Below are positions 13,631 to 20,295 of a DNA stretch of 29,551 bases, piece after piece (the stretch's first letter is position 1; every line of letters begins with the position of its first letter). The translations under genes and the position numbers were made by a program. The DNA lies in assembly GCF_002949735.1 (NCBI RefSeq), contig NZ_CP026689.1, positions 1 to 29,551 on the forward strand. The letters are read 5' to 3'. Under the pieces are notes generated by a model. The model ran no database searches, was not told the origin of the DNA, and was given only the letters and a program-made list of their open reading frames with translations. The DNA comes from Nostoc sp. 'Peltigera membranacea cyanobiont' N6 (GTDB lineage Bacteria > Cyanobacteriota > Cyanobacteriia > Cyanobacteriales > Nostocaceae).

Positions 13631-15472
13631 TCAAATTTGATTAAGCTTGATAACACCCTCGCCTATCCAATCGGCTAAAGATGCCCCCACAATTTCGTAC
13701 ATCCAGCCCTTGATTTGCTCAACACTAAATCTCTCACCAGCCACTTTAAAGTTGCCCTTGAACTCTCTTACATCAGCTTCAATTCGTTCAGTTCTGGTGA
13801 GATATTCATACAGCTTTTGCGCCATTGGTGATAGTTTCTTAGGTTCATCTTGGGTGTCAGCTGCTTTGTTACCAAGATTGAATTCCAGTTCATAAATCCG
13901 CTCTAAAGTGGCTTTGTCGATTGTTGGCGGTTCATTAACTGTTCTAGATTCATCAAGCCGAAAATCAATCCGCTTGTGGTCAAGCTTAGGCAATTCAATA
14001 TCAATCCATTGCCCATGCCCAGGTAATTTAATTGCTCCTTTACCACTAGCTTTAGCTTCTGTGGTGATTGGGTCAATAGTTGCGATTAGTTCTACTTCTA
14101 ACAGTGCAGCATCTCGAAGTTTTGATAATCCTTTGGCTTTAGCTAAGATTTCCATTGTGCGGTCGTGAGCTACGAACAAAGGAATCATTAATTGTTTGCG
14201 AGATTCAGTCATGGCACAGCGAAACCACCTGCCAACAAAATCAGGGTCGGGCTTCCATTTTTCATCTTCACAATCGTCCGGCATTGGCTCAACTATGTTA
14301 TCCGTCCATGTCGTAAATTCTTCACAGATAACTGATAGCATCTTGCCCGACGCTCTTAGGTTCTCCGTCCATTGCTCCTCCGTTAATCCACTCTTACGGT
14401 AATCTTCATAGCGCTGGCGCATTTCATCCATGTACCATTGCATGAAGAGAGCTATTTCTTTGTAGCCAGTAATCAGCCTTACGCCTTTCCACTCGACCTG
14501 TGTGCCGTGCGGGTCAAGCGCTACGATGTTCCATCCGGCTTGTACTTTCTTCCAAATAATCTCTCTAGTAGTCCAGGATTTACCCGCACCCATGCCACCA
14601 AATATCAAAGTGGGGTAGCCGATGGTGTTGTTGATCCAGCGATATTTGTCAGTGGGAGCGATCGCTTGGCTGTCTGCCCCAGTAACCTTGTCGTTAGGGT
14701 CAATCGTCCCTTGTAAAGTCTGACTACCTTGTAGATAGGGCGTTTTCATCTCTCGCAGTTGCTTAATGTAATCTGCCTTCTGTTGCTCGGTCATCCCAGC
14801 CGTTTGCGCCTCAAAAATAGCCTCGGATGCTTCCATCTGCGTAACTTCTATCTCCGTGTGGGCGTAAATCTCGGCTTTTTGGATGTCTACTGTGCGATCA
14901 TTAGCGATTAGATCCAAGTCAGCTTGTAGTTGAACTTCTGCGATCGCAACGTCTCGGCAACTCTCTAGTAGCTCGGAACGTGCGGCCATCTCTGCCTTTG
15001 CAGCATCTCGCTTTTGGGCAATATCTTCAAATACGGCTTTCTGTTTCTCCTCATACTGGCAATGGCGCAGCATCCACCCCGCAAGCGCAAACCCCAGGAA
15101 TCCGCCAAACGCCCAAAACGGTTTGTATGGGTTAGTCGCTTTCACCAGTCCATTAACGCCCATAGCAGGGTTACGCACTACTTGGCGCGGCATTCCTTCT
15201 AACTGCCACTGCTCCCAGTAGTAGGGCGTTATTCTGAAAGGTCGGTTATTCTTGTCGTTACACTTTAGGTAGCTTTGGGGAGTCCGAACGCAGAAATAAA
15301 TGCGGTCGCTTGATTCCCCTTTCCACGCCATCGCCGCCGAACTAATACCCACAGTCAGACTCAGCCCAATTGCAACAGCTTTCTTGTCCATTGGTAGGCG
15401 ACCAAACCACAACATTAAGCCCGATTGTTGCGACTCGGATAAAGTTTTATGTTTCTCACTTAAATAATTCAT
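13631..15472 (-). CDS. Membrane-anchored FtsK/VirD4-like ATPase
   Basis: A 613-residue protein. Two membrane helices (about 31-50 and 117-135) enclose a ~65-residue outer loop. An Ala/Glu/Lys/Gln-rich coiled coil follows (137-245), then a RecA-type motor: Walker A GGMGAGKSW at 292-300, Walker B LSVICEEF at 379-386, and a conserved FVAHDRTMEILAKA segment near 443-456. A C-terminal domain ends in NFKVAGERFSVEQIKGWMYE, WH-like in pattern. This is the plan of VirD4/TraD coupling proteins and FtsK-type DNA pumps. No other T4SS genes are in the window, so it may couple the relaxosome to a host-encoded channel, or act in plasmid segregation with the ParM genes of its operon. Its start overlaps the previous gene (ATGA). 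Exact family not named. Confidence 0.8.
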   Translation of the reverse strand: MNYLSEKHKTLSESQQSGLMLWFGRLPMDKKAVAIGLSLTVGISSAAMAWKGESSDRIYFCVRTPQSYLKCNDKNNRPFRITPYYWEQWQLEGMPRQVVRNPAMGVNGLVKATNPYKPFWAFGGFLGFALAGWMLRHCQYEEKQKAVFEDIAQKRDAAKAEMAARSELLESCRDVAIAEVQLQADLDLIANDRTVDIQKAEIYAHTEIEVTQMEASEAIFEAQTAGMTEQQKADYIKQLREMKTPYLQGSQTLQGTIDPNDKVTGADSQAIAPTDKYRWINNTIGYPTLIFGGMGAGKSWTTREIIWKKVQAGWNIVALDPHGTQVEWKGVRLITGYKEIALFMQWYMDEMRQRYEDYRKSGLTEEQWTENLRASGKMLSVICEEFTTWTDNIVEPMPDDCEDEKWKPDPDFVGRWFRCAMTESRKQLMIPLFVAHDRTMEILAKAKGLSKLRDAALLEVELIATIDPITTEAKASGKGAIKLPGHGQWIDIELPKLDHKRIDFRLDESRTVNEPPTIDKATLERIYELEFNLGNKAADTQDEPKKLSPMAQKLYEYLTRTERIEADVREFKGNFKVAGERFSVEQIKGWMYEIVGASLADWIGEGVIKLNQI

Positions 15473-16014
15473 TTACTCTTCCTTCCACCAAATAAAAAAA
15501 TCATTAATATCGCTAGAAATATGCCCACTCCTGCACCATCCATCCAACTTGAAGATTCAGCAGTTTTTGGCTTATAAACCGACTCAATAGAAGTCTTAGC
15601 TGTTTGTGTAGAAGTTCTCGCTTCATTCCATTCACTAATCGGTTCATTGAGGGCACATAATAACGCTAATGACGCACTGCAACCAGTCATTAAATTAGTG
15701 ACAAAATTATTAAACCCTTCACCTGTTGCAGTGGCAGTAAAATACAAGTGTGCAGTACCCACAGCAAGAAACATTCCAACTGGGTGAACTTGTAACAGGT
15801 GAAAGGTGAAAATAACTGCACTGTTTAGACAACTGCCAGCGACAATTTCACAGGCATTACCAGCACGTCTAAATGTTCTACCTCGATTGTTTTCTGGTAA
15901 TGGTTGTGGTTGTGATGGTTGCTCAATTTTCTGTTGTTGTGGAGTCTGTGCCAGCCCTTCATGCAAAAAAGGGCTGACGCTATGAGGATCTTCATTTCGT
16001 TTCCTTACTAGCAT
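15469..16014 (-). CDS. Small membrane protein, partner of FtsK-like ATPase
   Basis: A 181-residue protein with a Gln/Pro-rich N-terminal arm (TPQQQKIEQPSQPQPLPE), a hydrophobic block (about 55-120: CLNSAVIFTFHLLQVHPVGM, FLAVGTAHLYF, NLMTGCSASLALLCAL) with two or three helices, a polar linker, and a final helix (GVGIFLAILMIFLFGG) ending in a positive tail GRKSK. I do not recognise it. Its stop overlaps the ATPase start by four bases, which implies coupled translation and probably a physical partnership in the membrane. Confidence 0.75.
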   Translation of the reverse strand: MLVRKRNEDPHSVSPFLHEGLAQTPQQQKIEQPSQPQPLPENNRGRTFRRAGNACEIVAGSCLNSAVIFTFHLLQVHPVGMFLAVGTAHLYFTATATGEGFNNFVTNLMTGCSASLALLCALNEPISEWNEARTSTQTAKTSIESVYKPKTAESSSWMDGAGVGIFLAILMIFLFGGRKSK

Positions 16015-16034
16015 CAGCCTTACCTAACTAATAG

Positions 16035-16751
16035 TTATCTGTCGCCTAATTTCTGCCACAAATTACCTAACATCGCACCCCAACCGCGAACTGTTCCCGT
16101 TGCAGAAACACTTGATGCTGGTGCATGATTTTGGCTAGTAACTGGTATGACTTCTTGGGGGGCTTGATTGGGTTCTAATGCCCGTGAGCCATACCTCGCA
16201 CGGGCTAACAATTGTTGGCGTTTCTCTCTTAATCCCGTAGTAATTGCTTGCCTTTCGGCTTGCACAGTCTGTCTATTTTCGATGCCGCTAATCTTGTTTT
16301 CATGTCTCCACAATTCAGCTTGTAAATCGTGGTGTAATTGGGCTGCAACTTCGGTTAGTGCGTGTTTACGCTTCTGGTCAATTCGCAGCAAGTCGGCTCT
16401 ATCTTGGGCATCTATCTTACTCATCTCGCTGTCAAATTCCGAATTGAGTTTGCGAATTTTGGCGATAGCACCCGCAACATGAGATCCGTATTGTTTACGA
16501 AGTTCAGTCCATGTTACCTGACCTTTTGTTAACTTCTCCATCGCCTCAAAAACAACCTTGGCGTTGTCTAAAAAAGGCTCTAATCGGTCAGATAATTCTT
16601 GGGCATTATTCGCATAATCAGCGAATTTTTCAAGCTTATTTATATCCGAAAGATAGCCCAGAATATCAGACTCAAATCCTCCCCATGCTTGCGCTTTTTC
16701 ATCGATATGGGAACTATGACCAACTACCGGATTACGTATTGCAAAGTCCAT
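16035..16751 (-). CDS. Coiled-coil protein of unknown function
   Basis: A 238-residue soluble protein. Residues 35-190 are mostly helical with heptad-like charge patterns (LEKFADYANNAQELSDRLEP, KIRKLNSEFDSEMSKIDAQD, ENRQTVQAERQAITTGLREK). The C-terminal 50 residues are Pro/Ser-rich and end in a Trp-rich tip (RGWGAMLGNLWQKLGDR). I start at the ATG at 16751, since AGGAG lies eight bases before it; the longer GTG frame (16760) would abut that site. It could be a scaffold between the cytomotive genes upstream and the membrane ATPase downstream (inference). Confidence 0.75.
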   Translation of the reverse strand: MDFAIRNPVVGHSSHIDEKAQAWGGFESDILGYLSDINKLEKFADYANNAQELSDRLEPFLDNAKVVFEAMEKLTKGQVTWTELRKQYGSHVAGAIAKIRKLNSEFDSEMSKIDAQDRADLLRIDQKRKHALTEVAAQLHHDLQAELWRHENKISGIENRQTVQAERQAITTGLREKRQQLLARARYGSRALEPNQAPQEVIPVTSQNHAPASSVSATGTVRGWGAMLGNLWQKLGDR

Positions 16752-16762
16752 TGCTGACACTC

Positions 16763-17206
16763 CTAATAAGGTATTAAGTCGTAGTCGATATCGCTCGACT
16801 CTTGGGGCAATTCATCCCAATAGCCCATGTCCTCAAATCGGCTATAAATTCTCGTTGCTAATTGCCTTACGGGGTCGTCAAAATCATCAGAAATTAAATC
16901 AAATCTTTTCTCACCAAATGCCAAAGTATTTGCAATGTCCGCGTCAATCCCATTACCCAAGAATTGACCAAATGCAGCAGAGTATGGATGGTCATCGATG
17001 GTTGAATGAGTTGCTAGAAATTCAGTTCCGGTGAAGGGTGGGTAATCTTCACTCTCGAATATTGGTGTGGAGAGTGCCTCAATATCTGCTGAGATCATTG
17101 CAGCCCATTGTTCAGGATTTTCCGCTTTGAATTGCTGCTTTCTTAGGGCGGAGTCGGTCAGAGGTGAGCGTCCCCAATCGTTGGGATTTTTGTAATCAAG
17201 TGTCAT
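16763..17206 (-). CDS. Acidic hypothetical protein
   Basis: A 147-residue, strongly acidic protein (many Asp/Glu, ending in LPQESSDIDYDLIPY), with no membrane segment and no motif I recognise. It lies eleven bases before the coiled-coil gene, in the same operon, after a 95-base gap that holds a HIP1 pair. Acidic adaptor proteins in transfer or segregation operons are known, but nothing specific supports that here. Confidence 0.65.
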   Translation of the reverse strand: MTLDYKNPNDWGRSPLTDSALRKQQFKAENPEQWAAMISADIEALSTPIFESEDYPPFTGTEFLATHSTIDDHPYSAAFGQFLGNGIDADIANTLAFGEKRFDLISDDFDDPVRQLATRIYSRFEDMGYWDELPQESSDIDYDLIPY

Positions 17207-17260
17207 TTGTTAGAATCCTTTTGTACTTTTCGTTTTGCGGCGAGAGATACATCCTGATTA

Positions 17261-17294
17261 GGCGATCGCCAAGCTTGCCGGCAGGTGCGATCGC
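17261..17294. repeat. Paired HIP1 palindromes within the operon
   Basis: GGCGATCGCC (17261-17270) and GCGATCGC (17287-17294) flank AAGCTTGCCGGC. It is a dispersed-repeat type common in Nostocales, sitting in the only sizeable gap of the nine-gene operon. Confidence 0.6.
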
Positions 17295-17301
17295 TTCATC
17301 A

Positions 17302-17496
17302 TCAGTTCTCACAAAACTCAACAAGTTCAAAAACCTCCCTCTGCACTTGGTTTTGACTTAATTCAAAGCGTCTAGCTTTCGAGTCATTAAATATGAAAGG
17401 GGCATTGACTCGACAATTAGAACGGTGGCTGTAGCGCAATTGTTGACCACGGAATTGGTACAGGTGGTTACGTTGCAAGGCTGTCATTGAAAGCAT
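17302..17496 (-). CDS. Small basic hypothetical protein
   Basis: A 64-residue, Arg/Gln/Asn-rich protein (MLSMTALQRNHLYQFRGQQL, YSHRSNCRVNAPFIF) with no recognised family. The start at 17496 is chosen because GAGGG lies eight bases ahead. It overlaps the 3' end of the preceding gene by 29 bases in another frame, consistent with an operon but also with a chance frame. It shows no membrane helix; its basic surface could bind nucleic acid. Confidence 0.45.
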   Translation of the reverse strand: MLSMTALQRNHLYQFRGQQLRYSHRSNCRVNAPFIFNDSKARRFELSQNQVQREVFELVEFCEN

Positions 17497-17743
17497 AAGT
17501 TTGTCCCTCAACTTGCGAATAAAACTCGATATTTAGGATGGCTTCGTGAATCTCCATCAAGGCTTGCACAGCATCACCCATCTTTAAGTCATTCGATGTA
17601 CTAAACCGTTCAGACGCTTCAATTTGCTTGTAATTGGGAGATGCTTGCACAAACCTTAGAGTCTGTTCGCAACCGAGGATGATGGTCATGATTTCGGTAG
17701 TTGTTAGCGATGGTTGTGTCTTTTGGGTGTCTTGGTCGCTCAT
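17468..17743 (-). CDS. Small hypothetical protein in the ParM operon
   Basis: A 91-residue soluble protein predicted mostly helical (TTTEIMTIILGCEQTLRFVQ, MGDAVQALMEIHEAILNIEF). It has a strong AGGAGG ribosome site and overlaps the upstream gene by four bases (ATGA). No family recognised. It is conserved in context as part of the chain from ParM to the membrane ATPase. Confidence 0.7.
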   Translation of the reverse strand: MSDQDTQKTQPSLTTTEIMTIILGCEQTLRFVQASPNYKQIEASERFSTSNDLKMGDAVQALMEIHEAILNIEFYSQVEGQTYAFNDSLAT

Positions 17744-17985
17744 AACTTGTTTCTCCTCCTTTGGGTTTTAACTGGTGTGGATTGGGGTTCTGGCTGATTA
17801 CTTGGGGATTGTGGCTGACTCGGCTTTTGCAGTACATAGCTGATAGCCCCTCCACCCCCGACAGCTGCGGCGATGGTGAACATATTGTTTCTGCCAAGCT
17901 GCTGCACTCCGAAGTAGCCAAAAGCGATCGCTGCTGCTGTTGCACCAATGCCTAAAACCGTGTTTCTGAATCTGGTTCTGTTCAT
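17740..17985 (-). CDS. Small two-helix membrane protein
   Basis: An 81-residue protein: a short basic N-terminus (MNRTRFRN), then two Gly/Ala-rich helices (about 9-29 VLGIGATAAAIAFGYFGVQQ and 35-51 MFTIAAAVGGGGAISYVL) and a basic, Pro/Gln-rich tail ending QRRRNKL. It resembles small inner-membrane subunits of transfer or secretion apparatus in layout only. Its start overlaps the preceding ParR-like gene (ATGA), and the next gene overlaps its stop in the same manner, so translation is coupled. Confidence 0.7.
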   Translation of the reverse strand: MNRTRFRNTVLGIGATAAAIAFGYFGVQQLGRNNMFTIAAAVGGGGAISYVLQKPSQPQSPSNQPEPQSTPVKTQRRRNKL

Positions 17986-18215
17986 GCTGCCCCTTTGAAA
18001 TTAGTGACCATTGCGCTAAGTGCTGATTTATTGGGCTGTGTAGATTGCGGTGTTTCAACCTTGGGCGATGGCTGTACATTGCCGTGTTGAAAAATCAGCT
18101 TCTCTACACCTGCCGATAATGCTTGTGTCGGTGCGTCCTGGGGTAAATCAAAAATCTTGCACAATTCAATTACTGCTAGGTAGGAGATGGTTATACGCCG
18201 AGATTCGTAATTCAT
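17982..18215 (-). CDS. Probable ParR-like partner of the actin-like protein
   Basis: A 77-residue protein directly after the ParM-like gene, with a three-base gap. The N-terminal 45 residues (RRITISYLAVIELCKIFDLP, APTQALSAGVEKLIF) could form a strand followed by two helices, as in RHH adaptors such as ParR. The C-terminal part is a flexible Pro/Ser/Gln tail ending in a short helix (SALSAMVTNFKGAA), similar in layout to ParR, whose C-terminus contacts the filament end. Sequence similarity is weak, so the role is inferred from synteny: ParM is normally followed by its centromere-binding adaptor. Confidence 0.55.
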   Translation of the reverse strand: MNYESRRITISYLAVIELCKIFDLPQDAPTQALSAGVEKLIFQHGNVQPSPKVETPQSTQPNKSALSAMVTNFKGAA

Positions 18216-18218
18216 TGA

Positions 18219-19334
18219 TTAGGCTCCAATTGATATTTGAGTTAATAGCTTTAACCCCAAGGCATTGATGAATTGGGGATTGTTCAAAATCACAAAGCCT
18301 AAACCGGCTAAGTTCTGATCCACCACGGGCAGAGAAACACCCCCGCCCCAGGCGACAAGGTATTTAGCGCGGTCTAGATAATTACCAGCAGTCACAAAGT
18401 TGGCGAATTTCTCAATTCTGGTACTCCACCATTCATCTAGACACTGGCTGTACTCTGTTTCAAACTTCTTACCTGTAAGGTGGTTGCCTCCATAAGTGAA
18501 AGTCCCTTCTACAATTCCCTGGTTAACGAGACTGGGCGAGTGCTTCACATCCTTGGACAGCAGACTTACTTTGTCGCTTCGCTTGTCGAGCGCCTCTGCA
18601 ATCATGCTGTGCAGTTCACCGGCTCCACCCTCTATCAGGTGGCGGTCAATCACTGCGCCACTCCCGTTAAACACGGTTACAAGCCAAGTTGATGAACCGA
18701 TATCAAGTGCGATCGCTAATTCTGAGGGGTCAAGTACCAGGGATGCTTCACCGAATAAGCAGTGGGCAATACTTCCAAATCCTTCGGGGTAAATCCCTGT
18801 AACCACAATTTCAACTGTCTTGGTGACAATGGAACGGGTTACAGGGTGCAGATGCTCAAAGGTATGAGTCCCTTCAACCCTGCGCTTAATCTCCTCTCCC
18901 CAGCGTTCGGGGTTGTGATTGCTCAAACTAATTGAAAGTTTGACCCCATCGGGAATATTCAGAACGGCTAAGTCTGCAAGGATGCTTTCTAACGCCAGTT
19001 CTGCTTTTTTCGCCTTATCTTCGTGCAGCAAGGTGTGGTCACTTTGAGCTAGAGCAGCACTGCCCCAAAAGAATTGAATGTCTTTTAAGTCCAGGCGTGA
19101 ACCTTCTACATAACGCAGCCATGCCCCATCTTTTGAGATGGTTTCGTGGTGCATGATGTTTCGGTTGCGAACTAGTGAGTATGCGGCAGGCATCATGATC
19201 GAAAAATCACCGATGATTGCCTTCCCATACCCTGCTCCTGAATCTTTTCCGGCGATAAGGTCAGTTAGCCCAGATTTGGCTAACAAGTCTGCTTGAACTA
19301 GCCAATTTTTGGCATTGGAATATAAGGTTGTCAT
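18219..19334 (-). CDS. parM: ParM/StbA-like actin-family segregation protein
   Basis: A 371-residue protein of the actin/Hsp70 fold. Phosphate-1-like loop LIAGKDSGAGYGKAIIGD lies near 26-43, phosphate-2 ALDIGSSTWLVTVFNG at 209-224, and the adenosine loop LVAWGGGVSLP at 326-336. The order and length fit plasmid ParM/Alp-type actins of the group with an 'actin-like protein N-terminal' domain. Such proteins polymerise with ATP and push plasmids apart via an adaptor on a centromere. It opens a nine-gene operon ending in a membrane DNA-motor-like ATPase, an unusual context. The centromere is expected in the upstream region, where CTTCNGAAG palindromes lie. Confidence 0.85.
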   Translation of the reverse strand: MTTLYSNAKNWLVQADLLAKSGLTDLIAGKDSGAGYGKAIIGDFSIMMPAAYSLVRNRNIMHHETISKDGAWLRYVEGSRLDLKDIQFFWGSAALAQSDHTLLHEDKAKKAELALESILADLAVLNIPDGVKLSISLSNHNPERWGEEIKRRVEGTHTFEHLHPVTRSIVTKTVEIVVTGIYPEGFGSIAHCLFGEASLVLDPSELAIALDIGSSTWLVTVFNGSGAVIDRHLIEGGAGELHSMIAEALDKRSDKVSLLSKDVKHSPSLVNQGIVEGTFTYGGNHLTGKKFETEYSQCLDEWWSTRIEKFANFVTAGNYLDRAKYLVAWGGGVSLPVVDQNLAGLGFVILNNPQFINALGLKLLTQISIGA

Positions 19335-19421
19335 GGTTCAGATAATTGTTAAAGTCTTGATTTTTCTGGCTTTGGAGAATTTAGAGACTAAATCGCTTTA
19401 AATCCAGATATCCAGTTGAGG

Positions 19422-19483
19422 GCAAGCCAAAGCATCACTTTCTGGCTTCTGTTGCCTTTGTTGAGTGGCGTTTTTTGGCTTGC
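19422..19483. repeat. Inverted repeat in the parM/RHH intergenic region
   Basis: GCAAGCCAAA (19422-19431) and TTTGGCTTGC (19474-19483) are perfect 10-base arms around a 42-bp loop that includes a CTGGCTTCTG segment. It lies about 90 bp ahead of parM and may be part of its promoter/centromere region. Confidence 0.5.
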
Positions 19484-19486
19484 TAA

Positions 19487-19495
19487 TGCTATATT
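19487..19495 (+). promoter_or_regulatory. Possible extended -10 promoter for the RHH gene
   Basis: TGCTATATT fits an extended -10 (TGn-TATAAT-like). A start about 7 bp downstream would lie at the first CTTCNGAAG operator, which would allow repression. There is no good -35 at standard spacing. Confidence 0.3.
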
Positions 19496-19502
19496 AATCT
19501 AT

Positions 19503-19598
19503 AGCTTCGGAAGCTGTCAAATAAAAACTACTACTTCTGAAGATACACTAGTTTTATCAACTTCAGAAGATACTGGAGATATCTAAAGTCTTCTGAAG
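19503..19598. promoter_or_regulatory. Four evenly spaced CTTCNGAAG palindromes
   Basis: Sites at 19503-19515 (AGCTTCGGAAGCT), 19534-19542, 19561-19569 and 19590-19598 have centres 29, 27 and 29 bp apart, so close to the same face of the helix at about 2.7 turns. They lie between divergent parM and RHH genes, and the last ends two bases before the RHH start codon. This is a strong candidate for an RHH operator that may double as the centromere. Confidence 0.7.
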
Positions 19599-19600
19599 CT

Positions 19601-19783
19601 ATGGGTCAAACCAAAAAAGCCAAAATAACTTTTACCTGCTCACACGAACTCAGAGAGGAACTGGAAGCTGTAGCCGGATCAGAGGATCGTACTTTGTCGA
19701 ATCTAGTAGAGCGTTTGGTGACGAAAGCCCTACGAGAGTACAGGCAATCTTCTTCAACGGATCAAGGTAAGGGAGCAGCATGA
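19601..19783 (+). CDS. CopG-type RHH DNA-binding protein
   Basis: A 60-residue protein: strand KITFTCSHELREELEAVAGS followed by the turn EDRTLSNLVERLVTKALREY gives a complete ribbon-helix-helix (residues 8-50) with a polar tail. It is of the CopG/Arc length class and should bind DNA as a dimer, with tandem dimers on palindromic repeats. The four CTTCNGAAG sites directly upstream are the natural target, making it autoregulated. Being divergent from parM and upstream of the replication gene, it could serve as centromere-binding protein or as copy-number repressor. The start is fixed by family length; no ribosome site with proper spacing is visible. Confidence 0.75.
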   Translation: MGQTKKAKITFTCSHELREELEAVAGSEDRTLSNLVERLVTKALREYRQSSSTDQGKGAA

Positions 19784-20253
19784 CCAATCAGAGGGAAATC
19801 GACCGATTTTTTTGAGTAATTTCAAGCAAAAATCAGGTCTTATTAGATATCAAATGACCAGAAGTTCTGTAAAATCAGGCTATTACCTAAATGAAACTTG
19901 TAAAGGAGGTAAGTATACAACAGCACCAAAAACTAAAAAGACAAAGCGCAACTGAGTAGTGAACGCTTTGCCTGATGTAGAAAATTAAAGATTTTAAATA
20001 TTGGGAAGCGGGGTTTATCTCTCGAAGACCAAAGAAGTGGGAGAAAGTTGGAAGCTTGATTACCACTGATTGGCAAAAGAGATTAGTCCGCGCTGCTTAC
20101 TCATATTATATGAGTTGCTGTGGCAATTTATAAATTTCTGCTGGCAGATTTTGGCAGAAAAATTCATCAAATTGTGATTTAATCGTCCAGAAATTGGCAA
20201 ATTAAAGCAATACAGCGAATTATGTAGATATAAGGTATGGCAGCGCGATAACC
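19784..20253. other. Gene-free region ahead of the replication gene (possible origin)
   Basis: No coding sequence is supported. It contains a short stem with a T-run just after the RHH gene (AAATC/GATTT, 19796-19813, weak terminator candidate), a lone Shine-Dalgarno-like AAAGGAGGT near 19901, and an inverted repeat TTTCTGC/GCAGAAA (20135-20160). Its position suggests the replication origin, but no iterons are clear. Confidence 0.4.
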
Positions 20254-20287
20254 CCCTCCAAATACTGAAAACCAACGTATTTGAGGG
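20254..20287 (+). promoter_or_regulatory. Hairpin covering the ribosome site of the replication gene
   Basis: CCCTCCAAATAC (20254-20265) pairs with GTATTTGAGGG (20277-20287) with one bulged C and an 11-nt loop. The 3' arm contains the GAGGG Shine-Dalgarno sequence of the replication gene (start GTG at 20296). In the mRNA this would hide the ribosome site, a plausible copy-number control. Confidence 0.55.
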
Positions 20288-20295
20288 AAAAAGCT

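Noticed and set aside
17619..18079. Longer minus-strand frames (109 and 93 codons) in the ParM operon
   Set aside because: They overlap three tightly coupled genes with good ribosome sites and have compositions typical of out-of-frame reading.
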